A stretch of DNA of 52,662 nucleotides from Glaciecola sp965658765 (GCA_965658765.1 CBFHTO010000026.1:1-52662), one strand, 5' to 3'. Positions 7,549-16,287 are shown, counted from the stretch's first letter. Notes: generated by a model from the sequence alone, not told the origin. Numbers and translations: made by a program.

Positions 7549-7743
7549 GCAAATACTGTCGATTTTGCTCTACCGAGTAAACATAAACTCCTCTTGATTG
7601 TTAGTGGCCCATCGCGTTTTGAATCGCTCAACGATACGCTGATAATGACTGACGTTTACCGTCAAAATATTATTGATGATTTAGAGCAGCATCCCAGATA
7701 TTTACTTACTTCCAGACAGATGATTTCAAGTCACCCTAATTGA
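7549..7743 (+). pseudogene. Unrecognised open frame without a start, possible gene remnant
   Basis: From just after a stop at 7546 to TGA at 7741 the frame is open for 64 codons and reads like protein (KLLLIVSGPSRFESLND, then DVYRQNIIDDLEQHPRYLL). There is no ATG until the middle, and no family was recognised. It may be the tail of a decayed gene in this accessory patch or a chance frame. A weak hairpin (GAGCAAA 7547-7553 with TTTGCTC 7564-7570) covers its beginning. Confidence 0.22.
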
Positions 7744-7773
7744 TAATTTTTCGCATTCCTAATAAACTCGCAA

Positions 7774-7795
7774 AGTGTAATTTTAATTTACACAC
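7774..7795. promoter_or_regulatory. Imperfect palindrome upstream of the orphan epsilon gene
   Basis: AGTGTAA (7774-7780) faces TTACAC (7788-7793) across seven AT bases, ending 38 bases before the epsilon start. It could be an operator. It resembles a TyrR box only loosely, because the arm spacing is one base short, so no regulator is proposed. Confidence 0.25.
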
Positions 7796-7830
7796 TGTCC
7801 CATTTACCTGTATCTGCTGGAATTCGTACT

Positions 7831-8262
7831 TTGTCTATTAATCAGCCTGCTCGCTTTACTTTTGATGTTCAAATCGTAACACCGGATGACCATGTATATT
7901 CTGGGTCAGTAACTCAGCTCATCGTTAAAGGTTCCGAGGGTGAAATGTGTATTCATTATGGTCATGCACCTCTTCTCACCAAAATAATGCCCTGTATGCT
8001 GACCCTACAAAGTAAAAGTGGTGAAAAAAAACTATTATATGTGGCAGGAGGGTTCATGGAAGTTCAGCCTTACAACGTTTCTATTTTAGCTGACACTCTT
8101 GTCAGGGCGGAAGACATAGATGAGAAAAAGGCTCAACAAGCCCGAGACAATGCTGAGCGTCAACTAAAAGTCTGTAAAGGAGACGATTTAATTAGGCTTG
8201 AATTAGAACTCATGCAAGCACTGGCTAAATTGCGTATAGTCAAAAATTTTAGACAGTACTAA
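7831..8262 (+). CDS. atpC: Orphan F-type ATP synthase epsilon subunit
   Basis: 143 residues matching the F1 epsilon layout: an N-terminal beta-sandwich (FTFDVQIVTPDDHVYSGSV, then GSEGEMCIHYGHAPLLT around 41-57, and YVAGGFMEVQPYNVSILADT around 71-90) followed by a helical hairpin (AEDIDEKKAQQARDNAERQL and a C-terminal helix). The family's GHAPLLT and GG-x-x-EVQP segments are intact. It is alone: no beta subunit precedes it and no other ATPase gene follows, unlike either the housekeeping atp operon or N-ATPase operons. The start is TTG at 7831 with no strong ribosome site. It may be a stray extra copy, so it is doubtful that it takes part in the main ATP synthase. Confidence 0.85.
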   Translation: MSINQPARFTFDVQIVTPDDHVYSGSVTQLIVKGSEGEMCIHYGHAPLLTKIMPCMLTLQSKSGEKKLLYVAGGFMEVQPYNVSILADTLVRAEDIDEKKAQQARDNAERQLKVCKGDDLIRLELELMQALAKLRIVKNFRQY

Positions 8263-8327
8263 TGAGTACTTTTAGAGCTCCTGAACTGAATTATAAAACC
8301 ATGCGCGATCTAGGAAAACACGTATAG
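8262..8327 (+). CDS. Possible 21-residue ORF overlapping the epsilon stop (TAATG)
   Basis: An ATG sharing its A with the epsilon stop codon opens a frame for MSTFRAPELNYKTMRDLGKHV and then TAG. The TAATG overlap is typical of coupled operon genes, so this may be the broken start of a former downstream gene. Length alone gives no proof of coding. Confidence 0.2.
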   Translation: MSTFRAPELNYKTMRDLGKHV

Positions 8328-8354
8328 CATAAGCTCAATTCTGTGCTGGAAACC

Positions 8355-8822
8355 TTACTGAGTAGCACGAAGCATCCAAGCGGTTTTCTCATGCACTCTC
8401 ATTCTATCTCCGACTAAAGCCGACGTTGATTCATCATCTGCACTTTGAGATATTTTAAGCACATCTCGGCAAGTCTTTACCACGGCTTCATGTCCTTTTA
8501 GTAACAAAGCCACCATTTCGCTTGCTGAGGGAACACCTTCTACTTCTTTTATGCTGCTCAACTCAGCAAAAGAACGATATGTACCTGGCGCAGTAACCCC
8601 TAAAGTTCTGATTCTTTCAGCTATATCGTCAACAGCAATAGCAAGTTCTGTGTAATGTTCTTCAAACATTAAATGAAGTTCTCTAAACTGAGGGCCTGTT
8701 ACGTTCCAATGAAAATTATGGGTCTGCAAATATAAAGTATAGGAAGTTGCTAAAAGCTTTTTCAACCCTTCTGCAATTTGAACTCTATCGTTTTCTTTTA
8801 TACCAATATCAATACTAGACAT
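8355..8822 (-). CDS. dps: Dps-family DNA-binding ferritin-like protein
   Basis: 155 residues, the normal Dps length, starting at ATG 8822 behind AAGGAAAC; a longer frame upstream is not supported. The ferroxidase residues of Dps are visible in HNFHWNVTGPQFRELH and in FEEHYTELAIAVDDIAERIR. The protein should form a 12-subunit shell that oxidises and stores iron and protects DNA from peroxide. It is divergent from a truncated DUF2202 fragment, itself ferritin-like by family description, and follows the orphan epsilon gene on the opposite strand. OxyR or RpoS control is usual for the family but is not readable here. Confidence 0.92.
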   Translation of the reverse strand: MSSIDIGIKENDRVQIAEGLKKLLATSYTLYLQTHNFHWNVTGPQFRELHLMFEEHYTELAIAVDDIAERIRTLGVTAPGTYRSFAELSSIKEVEGVPSASEMVALLLKGHEAVVKTCRDVLKISQSADDESTSALVGDRMRVHEKTAWMLRATQ

Positions 8823-8963
8823 GTTGTTTCCTTTTAAATTAAAACATTTATTCGATGACTTATTATTATATGTTCGAACTCTTGCTTCCAACCGTTTCTG
8901 CAAATCAGGTCCATCTAAAAAATTGATTAAAAAAATTGAATTTTTTAGCTCTCTAGATTTTGA

Positions 8964-9377
8964 TGCGATATTGCTGATAGTGAGCAAACTCATACTGATG
9001 CGATGCTAGTCTTATTAAAACGCTATAATATTAGCGATCCAGCTGCTAACACGGGAGTGGGTGAGTTTGGCATTTCCATACTTCAGAACTTATATGATGA
9101 TCTGGTCGCTAGCGGTTCACCAAATCTTACTGACGCACTTATTGTGGGGGTTACAGTAGAAGAATTAGACATATTTGATATAAATCTTCTAGAAAGTCAA
9201 CTTGAGGGAAATGCTGACATTGCGCTCGTTTACTCAAATTTAAAGAAAGGGTCTAGAAATCACTTGCGCGCATTTTATTCAAGACTTATTGATAACAATG
9301 GGACTTATAGCCCTCAGTATTTGAGCCAATCTGAGTTCGACGCTATTATCAATTCAGATATGGAAAGAGGGAATTAA
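8964..9377 (+). pseudogene. 5'-truncated DUF2202 protein fragment
   Basis: From 8964 the frame reads DIADSEQTHTDAM, then LLKRYNISDPA, and ends with GSRNHLRAF, YSPQYLSQSEFDAII and MERG. These are consecutive blocks of DUF2202, normally preceded by an N-terminal region with an EEKLARDVY-like helix. That helix is absent, and a TGA lies at 8961 in frame. An ATG at 9003 could still start a 124-residue product, but it would lack the first iron-site helix of the ferritin-like domain. I therefore read it as a fragment, probably broken by insertion or deletion next to dps. Confidence 0.72.
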
Positions 9378-9455
9378 AAGGCCGGTTATCTTTTACAAAT
9401 TATCCCTGTGTTCTAAGTACGGACAACTTAAAAAAGTCCATGTTTAGCAAACATT

Positions 9456-9496
9456 AGGCTAACTCTATAATCTGCTTGAGTTAGCCTATAGAGTTA
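9456..9496. promoter_or_regulatory. Two mutually exclusive perfect hairpins
   Basis: AGGCTAACTC (9456-9465) pairs perfectly with GAGTTAGCCT (9478-9487). TAACTCTATA (9460-9469) pairs perfectly with TATAGAGTTA (9487-9496). The two 10-bp stems share 9460-9465 and so cannot form together in one strand. Neither is followed by a long T run. It lies 80 bases after the DUF2202 fragment and 120 bases before the DsrE-like gene. Confidence 0.5.
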
Positions 9497-9615
9497 CATG
9501 ATAGAGAGAACACCTCTCGGTTATCAAAAAGCATTAGGTCAAAACAATTCAAATTAAATCATCAGACCTTATCAATTACTGAAGTCTGATAACACGCTAT
9601 TACTGAGGAAAATTT

Positions 9616-10170
9616 ATGCTAAAGACTCAATATTTAAAAGCAATGTTGCTTATATCACTAATCTTCATATGTGTTAGTACGCCAGTTAATGCACAAATAT
9701 CTTCTTTTAAGGAAGGCAAGGTTATTAAAGGCTTTGGTAAGATTGCTGAAATTGCGACTCGAACCCCTCTCGATGGCAGAGAATTTAAGGTTGCTTTTGA
9801 TGTTGCAAGTTCGAGCGACAAAGGTGAGCTCAATAGAAAGTTTGATAGTTTAGCGCGTTTTATAAATATGCACGTCGATGCAGGGGTACCTAAAGAAAAT
9901 ATTCAACTTGCGCTTGTGGTGCATGGTAAAGCAATATTTGATTTACTTGATGATACTGAATATGAGAAAAAATACGGCGTAAAGAACCCAAATAAAGCGC
10001 TCCTAAATGCGCTCATGAAAAATAATGTAAACGTTATTTTATGTGGTCAAAGTGCGGTTGCAAGAGGCTTTCAAACAAGTCAACTCATTGATGGTGTAAA
10101 CGTCGAACTTTCTGCTATGACTGCTCATGCTCTTTTGCAACAAGATGGATATACCGTGAATCCGTTTTAA
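9616..10170 (+). CDS. DsrE/DsrF-like periplasmic protein
   Basis: 184 residues with a clear signal peptide (1-26, ending PVNA-Q). The body shows the DsrE-like fold pattern FKVAFDVASSSDK..., a helix with RFINMHVDAGVP, the strand LALVVHGKAIFDLL, and the family's NVILCGQSAVARG around 137-149 with its single Cys. Periplasmic DsrE-like proteins may bind or relay sulfur species; a specific role is unknown. It converges with the kinase gene, the two stops being only four bases apart, so no terminator fits between them. TGAGGAAAA just upstream of the ATG is a good ribosome site. Confidence 0.8.
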   Translation: MLKTQYLKAMLLISLIFICVSTPVNAQISSFKEGKVIKGFGKIAEIATRTPLDGREFKVAFDVASSSDKGELNRKFDSLARFINMHVDAGVPKENIQLALVVHGKAIFDLLDDTEYEKKYGVKNPNKALLNALMKNNVNVILCGQSAVARGFQTSQLIDGVNVELSAMTAHALLQQDGYTVNPF

Positions 10171-10174
10171 ACAC

Positions 10175-12901
10175 TTATTTGGGGGTTTTAACGTTGTTCA
10201 AACGCTGTATAAGGGTTTGATATTCTGTTGTGTCCGGTGACAAAACTTCTTTCAGCATTTCTAGAGCATCTGCTTCAAGACGAACTGCTTCGGTGCGCAA
10301 TTGATCTTTTACATTGTCAGTTTCAATGTATTCAGGATTTTGAAAATTAATCTTATTGTATAAGCTCACCGCTAACATCGTCTTTGCTTTTGCAAAGGCT
10401 AGTGAACTTTGTGAAGCGCTGTCTTTGAACATTTTAACCGATTTTTCATATAGCTGATGAGCCTGCGAAAATTGTTGTTTTTTCCACATCAATTCCCCTC
10501 GATAGAGTAAGACTTCTGCACTTTTTTTGTTTCCGCCTGAATACATTTGCTGAAAATTACTGTCAGCTAAATCTAAGTATTTTTCAGCTTCATTTAGTTT
10601 GTTGGCCAATAGAAGCATTCTGCCTAAGGCTAGTTGTATAGTTGGGTAATATGGATGCTGTTTGCCTAATAATGCCTCTATCATTTGCAACATCTCTTTG
10701 CGCATAGCGATGCTTTGCGAATAGTTTTCTTGCTTTGCAAACACATTGCTTAATAGTCCAATGCTGGCGAGAGTTTCAATATGCGCATCACCAAAAATAT
10801 TGCGTCTCGCATCTAGGCCTTTTTGCGCATAATTTTGAGCATTTTTTAAATCCCCTAAATTTAGATAAGTACTAGCGACTTGATTGAAGCCATAAGCTAA
10901 ATCTGATGTGATTTCATCACTTTTAGACTGTTCTATTTCAATACCTCTCAAGATTGCGTCTTTTGACTCTTCTAGTCGATTAATTTTTCTAAGAGAATGA
11001 CCGAGAGCAATGTATCGAGTTGGAAGCTCAGCCAAAGCCGGATTGTTTATAGACTTGCCTGCTTTGAGTAAGATCTCACTTTTAGCTAATGCCTTTTGAT
11101 AATGCGATATGGCATCAATGTCTTTGGATAAATAGCTTTTTGCAGAGCCTAAGCCAAAATGGATGTAAATATAAATAAAGTTGCGCTGTTCTTCACTTAG
11201 ACGCTCATTCTCAGATTCAAATCTTTGTTTTGCTTTTGTAAATACATCAAGTGCTTCGTTGTATTTACCTTTATAAATCAATAAATTTCCGATTTCATTT
11301 TGTAGCAAATAGTAAAGTGCGTATGAACTTTCGGTTTTTTCAGAAGACACAATTTGCTGAAGTGCAGAACCAGCGCTTTCTAACATGTTCTCTGATAGGC
11401 TTGTTTCTCCAAGTTGCCGATAAACCGCTCCTAGCGTGACATATAAGGATGCTTTTATTTCTTGACTACTTTCTATGTTAGAAAGTTTTTCGCTTGCTTG
11501 ATCAACTAAGGTGCGAAGGGAAGGGATTTCTCCGTTATTTTCATTAGGGTCAGCAGCTATAAAAATGTTTTTCATAAAAGCTGACACTTGATTGGCAATG
11601 AAGGCCTGTTGCAGCGCATTATCCCGTTCTTGTTGGATCGTAAATGATTGCTTTAAGATGATCACACTTGTACTGATGATGCCGAGTAAAAGAACCGTTG
11701 CTAGAGCAGTGCTAATTGTATTTCGTTTTATGAACTTCGAGGCCCGATAAACGAGGCTATCTGGTTTCGCCATGATTGGATAATTGTTTTGATGCCTTAC
11801 AATATCCTCCATGAATTGCTCTACACTCGTATAACGTCGTTCAGGCTCTTTCTGTAAAGCCTTCATCACTATCGTGTCTAGGTCGCCACTTAGCTCTCTT
11901 GCTCTATTTTTTATTGTGTCTTGCTTAGAGTTTTTACAACGTAAACTTGGCCGAATTACTTGTTCGTGAATGATCATCGTTTCAATGTCACTGCGTGATT
12001 GCGTATTGTTTGTAAACAAAGCTTCATCACACAATATGTGTAGCAAGAGCGCACCTAGCCCATAAACGTCTGACCGGGTCGTAATAGTCTCCCCAAGTAC
12101 TTGTTCTGGCGATGCGTTTATCGGTGTAAGCACTCGCATAAACTCTTGTGTCATGTCCGATTTGACTTGCATTGACGATTCATTCGCATCTTGGACGAGT
12201 TTAGCAATGCCAAAGTCTAGGAGCTTTAAGTCTCCTTTGGTGTTTACTAGTACGTTACTTGGTTTTATGTCTCTATGTACAATGAGATTCTGGTGTGCAT
12301 AGCTAATTGCTTCTAAGGCCTGCTTGAATAAGGAAAGTCGCTGTTCGATTGATAAGTTATGGTGTTGACAATATTCGGTGATCTCCATGCCTTTTACATA
12401 TTCTAAGATAATGTAAGGCTGACCTTGTCTAGTCTCTCCACCACTTATTAGTCTTGCGATATTTTTATGGTCTAGAGTGGCTAGAATTTGTCGCTCTTGT
12501 CTAAATCGCTGTAGACTGGTGGGTGTTAAGTGCTCTCTATGGATGACTTTTATAGCGACTAGCTGTTCAAAGTCTGCATCGACTCGTTTGGCTAAAAATA
12601 CGCATCCCATGCCTCCTTCACCTAGCGCTTGAACTATTTCATAGCCTTCAATCAAATCTCCTATTTTTAAAATACTATCTTCTAAAAACACCGCTGAAGC
12701 AGATGAGCTAATTAATTCGTCAAGGGAGTTCGTTGAATCATCGTCATATTCGGCATCAAGCAAAGCCATTACATTATCGATAACTTCGTGGTCGCCATTG
12801 GCACTTTGTTGAATAAATTCAGCTCGTTTCGCGTATGGTAGAGCTAATGCATCATTAAAGATTGATTTAATAGTGTCCCACTTACCAGCATCCATGATCA
12901 C
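10175..12901 (-). CDS. Membrane Ser/Thr protein kinase with C-terminal TPR region
   Basis: 908 residues. An N-terminal helical segment (1-80) precedes a Hanks-type kinase domain (about 86-370): glycine loop GEGGMGCV (94-101), Lys118 in VAIKVI, HRDIKPSNV (209-217), DFG (229-231) and ASPEQ (263-267), all intact. One membrane helix (about 397-416) follows, then TPR-like repeats to the C-terminus, presumably periplasmic. It is 49 bases behind the ECF sigma gene on the same strand, a pairing frequent for this sigma class. The kinase may therefore act in the same pathway, perhaps sensing an envelope signal; the partner and targets are unknown. Confidence 0.9.
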   Translation of the reverse strand: MIMDAGKWDTIKSIFNDALALPYAKRAEFIQQSANGDHEVIDNVMALLDAEYDDDSTNSLDELISSSASAVFLEDSILKIGDLIEGYEIVQALGEGGMGCVFLAKRVDADFEQLVAIKVIHREHLTPTSLQRFRQERQILATLDHKNIARLISGGETRQGQPYIILEYVKGMEITEYCQHHNLSIEQRLSLFKQALEAISYAHQNLIVHRDIKPSNVLVNTKGDLKLLDFGIAKLVQDANESSMQVKSDMTQEFMRVLTPINASPEQVLGETITTRSDVYGLGALLLHILCDEALFTNNTQSRSDIETMIIHEQVIRPSLRCKNSKQDTIKNRARELSGDLDTIVMKALQKEPERRYTSVEQFMEDIVRHQNNYPIMAKPDSLVYRASKFIKRNTISTALATVLLLGIISTSVIILKQSFTIQQERDNALQQAFIANQVSAFMKNIFIAADPNENNGEIPSLRTLVDQASEKLSNIESSQEIKASLYVTLGAVYRQLGETSLSENMLESAGSALQQIVSSEKTESSYALYYLLQNEIGNLLIYKGKYNEALDVFTKAKQRFESENERLSEEQRNFIYIYIHFGLGSAKSYLSKDIDAISHYQKALAKSEILLKAGKSINNPALAELPTRYIALGHSLRKINRLEESKDAILRGIEIEQSKSDEITSDLAYGFNQVASTYLNLGDLKNAQNYAQKGLDARRNIFGDAHIETLASIGLLSNVFAKQENYSQSIAMRKEMLQMIEALLGKQHPYYPTIQLALGRMLLLANKLNEAEKYLDLADSNFQQMYSGGNKKSAEVLLYRGELMWKKQQFSQAHQLYEKSVKMFKDSASQSSLAFAKAKTMLAVSLYNKINFQNPEYIETDNVKDQLRTEAVRLEADALEMLKEVLSPDTTEYQTLIQRLNNVKTPK

Positions 12902-12950
12902 TCCGTTATTCGCGCTTTATTTAATTGATGGCTGATTCGCTAATTTTTGT

Positions 12951-13496
12951 TCATGCCTTTTTCTTCAGTTGAACCGCAAACCAAGCCTTAGCTGCTTTGA
13001 GATCTCGCTCTACGGTCGCCAAAGAAAGCGACATTACCTTGGCAATTTCAGGATTAGTCATCATTGAAAACATTTTTAGCTCAAACACTTTTGAAGCTCG
13101 CTCATCGAATGTCGAAAGTTCGTTTAAAAGTTTATCCACATAAATAAGCTCCAGAGCTTGGTTAGCGTTGTTGGAAGATGCATCGACATGTTCATCTACT
13201 AAGGTCATTTTTACTTGAGGGCCGCCTCTTTTAAGAGCATTTTTCTCTCTCGCGTGGTCAACTAGAATCCGTCGCATTTGCTGTGCAGCAATGGCTATAA
13301 AATGCTGTTTATCTGATATCACCATAGACTTTGCAGAAAGCTTTACGTAAGCCTCGTTAACTAGAGCGGTTGCCTGCAAAGTGTGATCATTACTTTCACT
13401 TTGCATAAATCTGCGAGCAATTCGATGTAACTCACTTAGCATTACAGATTGTAAATCAACTGGAAGCGATTCAATTTGACTGGAGAAAGATGACAA
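12951..13496 (-). CDS. ECF-type RNA polymerase sigma factor (PF07638/TIGR02999-like)
   Basis: 181 residues. Region 2 is seen in LHRIARRFMQ, HTLQATALVNEAYVKL and HFIAIAAQQMRRILVDHARE; region 4 in NELSTFDERASKVFELKMF and NPEIAKVMSLSLATVERDLKAAKAWF. The HTLQ-TALVNEAY and MRRILVDHAR blocks are typical of the sigma-70 ECF subfamily often found beside TPR-bearing Ser/Thr kinases. The start is TTG at 13496 with AAAGGAAAG upstream; an in-frame stop just before leaves no ATG option. There is no anti-sigma gene nearby, so phosphorylation by the adjoining kinase is a plausible control, inferred from the context only. Confidence 0.87.
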   Translation of the reverse strand: MSSFSSQIESLPVDLQSVMLSELHRIARRFMQSESNDHTLQATALVNEAYVKLSAKSMVISDKQHFIAIAAQQMRRILVDHAREKNALKRGGPQVKMTLVDEHVDASSNNANQALELIYVDKLLNELSTFDERASKVFELKMFSMMTNPEIAKVMSLSLATVERDLKAAKAWFAVQLKKKA

Positions 13497-13821
13497 AAAA
13501 CTTTCCTTTGCTTAAAAAATAAACAGGTTTAAAGCTTAATTGTCATTGATACAATAAGTCAATCATTAATGTTTTCCGCAAATCTGAGTATAAATAATTA
13601 GTAACATTACGATAACAACGACATGTCATATTGACAGGAAGGCAATTACCAGAAATAAAGCAACTAACATGGCTACAGGTAATGGAATCAGTATAGGAGT
13701 GTTATTTCTTAGTTTTTTGCGTAATATGTTTATATACATAGGTTTTCAGTGTAATTAAGATTCTTATGACCAATTATATATCACTCATAAATCATGTTTT
13801 TAAACCACAAGGTATTACAAT
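13497..13821. other. Divergent intergenic region between sigma factor and SMP-30 gene
   Basis: 325 bases without a convincing gene. It should contain both divergent promoters. A short palindrome GACATGTC at 13620-13627 was noted, but nothing firmer was seen. Confidence 0.4.
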
Positions 13822-13824
13822 TTG

Positions 13825-14853
13825 ATGTTTCGTATTTTACTTTTATGTGTGTTTGCTGCGTATATGACAGATGCTAGGGCAGTAAGGTTGAGTTCTTGCG
13901 AATCACCTCTGTTAGGACAGCATAAAACTCTTGAAGTTATTGCAGACAATCTGGTTTGGGCAGAAGGGCCTGTTTGGTCTAGTCAGTTAAATGGTTTATT
14001 GTTTTCCGATCTAGGACAAGACAAAATTCTTCTATGGCGCGATGGGCCTGAGCCGAAACTTGTAACATACATTGCGGCATCTGGGCATTCAGGTAATGAG
14101 CTTAAACCTTGGGCGGGTTCTAATGGTTTATTGTTGGCGAAAAATGGTGAATTGTGGATTGCTCAGCATGGAGATAGGGCAGTGGTGTCAACTCCTCTCA
14201 AGACCCCACCAAATAATAGTCCTTTTCTGAGAATTGTTACCAATTACAAAGGAAATCGTTTAAATAGCCCAAATGATTTGGTTCAAAGTGATAAAGGGAC
14301 CTTGTTTTTTACTGATCCACCATATGGTTTATCCGGATATGAAAAAAGTAAAAGTGTCGAGCTTCCTTTTTTTGGGGTATTTAGGCAGTACGAAAAACGA
14401 AGTTCAAACGCGTCAAAAAGCGCGCCAAAAACTGCAATACCCATTGTGACAGATTTGCTCAAACCAAATGGTATTGCTTTGAATAAACAGCAAAATCTTC
14501 TTTATGTGTCTGATTCCGACGAGAGTCAAAATAAAATATACCGTTACGAACTAAATGAACAAGAACAGGTGATCGGGTCTAAATTATTTTTTGATGCCAG
14601 TGGGCTTCTTGAATTCGGTGATGGTAGTACAGATGGCTTAACAGTCTTAGAAAACGACATGGTGCTTGCTTCTGTGCCTGCAGGCATCGCCTTATTAAAC
14701 AAAGATGGAGAATTACTCGACCATTTAGTGATGGGGAGAGTGACGAATCTTGAAGTAGATACAGCCGGTGAGTATCTCTATATCACGCAGCCTACGCAAG
14801 TTGTTAGAGTGAAACTAATGGAGCAGGGTAATCGCACGTTTAATTGTTTTTAA
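13825..14853 (+). CDS. SMP-30/gluconolactonase-like secreted beta-propeller protein
   Basis: 342 residues with a signal peptide (1-18, ending DARA). Family blocks are present: LVWAEGPVWSSQLNGLLFSD near the N-terminus with the metal-binding Glu, SPNDLVQSDKGTLFFTDPPYG in the middle, and KPNGIALN, VSDSDES and DGLTV further on. These fit calcium- or zinc-dependent lactonases that hydrolyse sugar lactones in the periplasm. The substrate is unknown. A TTG immediately before the ATG (13822) is an alternative start. The gene stands alone between the divergent sigma gene and metY. Confidence 0.85.
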   Translation: MFRILLLCVFAAYMTDARAVRLSSCESPLLGQHKTLEVIADNLVWAEGPVWSSQLNGLLFSDLGQDKILLWRDGPEPKLVTYIAASGHSGNELKPWAGSNGLLLAKNGELWIAQHGDRAVVSTPLKTPPNNSPFLRIVTNYKGNRLNSPNDLVQSDKGTLFFTDPPYGLSGYEKSKSVELPFFGVFRQYEKRSSNASKSAPKTAIPIVTDLLKPNGIALNKQQNLLYVSDSDESQNKIYRYELNEQEQVIGSKLFFDASGLLEFGDGSTDGLTVLENDMVLASVPAGIALLNKDGELLDHLVMGRVTNLEVDTAGEYLYITQPTQVVRVKLMEQGNRTFNCF

Positions 14854-15009
14854 TGATAGACCACAGATCTCAAAAATTGTAACCTAATCGCTGTTGTTGG
14901 CGAAAGTGTTAGTCACTAATCTAATGCTTGCATTCTCCATGCAAAACATACACGGTCGCTCAATAGACTACTCTGCTATTACTAAATAAAACACACAACG
15001 GAGATTTAA

Positions 15010-16287
15010 ATGAAACCAGAGACGATTGCCCTGCACGCCGGTTACACAAGCGAAGCAACTACCAAAGCCGCTACAACCCCGATTTATCAGACAACTTCTT
15101 TTACCTTTGACGACACCCAGCATGGGGCTGATCTTTTTAATTTGGCTGTGCCTGGTAACATCTATAGCCGTATAATGAATCCGACGAATGCAGTTCTTGA
15201 ACAACGAATAGCTGAGTTAGAAGGTGGTATAGGGGCACTAGCCGTAGGGTCTGGAATGGCTGCTATTCGCTACGCAATTGAAGCGATCGCCGATCTAGGT
15301 TCAAACATTATTAGCTCAAGTCAGCTTTACGGCGGGACATACAATTTATTCGCGCATACTTTTCCTAGACAGGGAATCGAAGTCAGGTTTGCCGAGGCTG
15401 ACGATTTTGACACGCTTGCCGCGTTAATTGATGAAAATACTAAAGCTCTATACTGTGAATCAATAGGTAATCCGGCTGGAAATGTGGTTGATATAGCTCG
15501 TTGGGCAGAGATTGCACATGCGGCTGGTGTGCCGCTTATCGTGGATAATACGGTTGCAACGCCTGTACTATGCAGGGTGTTTGATCATGGGGCTGATATC
15601 GTTATTCACTCTCTGACAAAATATATTGGAGGGCATGGCACTACGATTGGTGGCATCATAGTGGATTCAGGTAAATTTGACTGGGCAGCTAATGCTGAGA
15701 GATTTTCCGTCATGACAACACCGGATCCATCTTATCACGGGGTTGTGTACACTGAAGCGTTGGGCGAAGCTGCGTATATAGGTCGATGTAGAGTTGTGCC
15801 TTTACGAAACACTGGTGCAGCGCTAGCAGCCACAAGTGCTTTTCAAATTATGCAAGGTCTTGAAACCTTATCATTAAGAATGGAACGACACTGTGAAAAC
15901 GCGTTGGCGGTAGCAAACTACCTTTCTGAACATGAGGCCGTTACTTGGGTTAATTATGCGGGGCTGCCTTCAAGCAAATATTATGACACATGTCAGCGTA
16001 TCTGCGGTGGTAAAGCTTCTGGGATAATTAGTTTTGGTATAAAAGGTGGTATAGAAGCCGGTTCGAAATTTATTGATGCCTTGCAGCTTATCTTACGTCT
16101 GGTTAATATCGGCGATGCTAAATCATTGGCGTGCCATCCAGCTAGCACAACACACAGACAATTGAACCCAGAAGAATTAGAAAGTGTGGGTGTATCAGAA
16201 GAAATGGTTCGTATATCGGTAGGTATCGAACATATTGACGATATCATCGAAGACATTGAGCAAGCCTTAAAGGCAAGTCAAGGCTAG
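15010..16287 (+). CDS. metY: O-acetylhomoserine aminocarboxypropyltransferase (sulfhydrylase), PLP-dependent
   Basis: 425 residues, the usual MetY length. It joins O-acetylhomoserine with sulfide to form homocysteine in methionine synthesis. It opens with ETIALHAGY and TTPIYQTTSF and has SRIMNPTNAVLEQRIAELEGG. The PLP-binding lysine is Lys204 in HSLTKYIGGHG, and the cofactor Asp is in VDNTVATP. CHPASTTHRQL near the C-terminus is typical of the Cys/Met-metabolism PLP family. GGAG sits seven bases before the ATG. No convincing MetJ operator or SAM riboswitch was seen upstream. Family members with related activities (MetZ, cystathionine gamma-synthase) are shorter. Confidence 0.88.
   Translation: MKPETIALHAGYTSEATTKAATTPIYQTTSFTFDDTQHGADLFNLAVPGNIYSRIMNPTNAVLEQRIAELEGGIGALAVGSGMAAIRYAIEAIADLGSNIISSSQLYGGTYNLFAHTFPRQGIEVRFAEADDFDTLAALIDENTKALYCESIGNPAGNVVDIARWAEIAHAAGVPLIVDNTVATPVLCRVFDHGADIVIHSLTKYIGGHGTTIGGIIVDSGKFDWAANAERFSVMTTPDPSYHGVVYTEALGEAAYIGRCRVVPLRNTGAALAATSAFQIMQGLETLSLRMERHCENALAVANYLSEHEAVTWVNYAGLPSSKYYDTCQRICGGKASGIISFGIKGGIEAGSKFIDALQLILRLVNIGDAKSLACHPASTTHRQLNPEELESVGVSEEMVRISVGIEHIDDIIEDIEQALKASQG

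Noticed and set aside
7774..7795. TyrR box upstream of the orphan epsilon gene
   Set aside because: The arms resemble TGTAAA/TTTACA, but the distance is one base short and neither an aromatic amino acid gene nor another box is nearby.
7244..7830. A third integron cassette carrying the ABM pseudogene
   Set aside because: No attC-like dyad with a GTTRRRY end is seen after 7533, and the start CTAAACATC has no downstream complement.
8823..8993. Longer Dps with about 57 extra N-terminal residues
   Set aside because: The ATG at 8822 has a good ribosome site and gives the normal length; the extension is basic and unrelated to Dps.
14854..15009. Possible MetJ boxes or SAM riboswitch before metY
   Set aside because: No AGACGTCT-like tandem octamers and no riboswitch core with terminator stem could be found.
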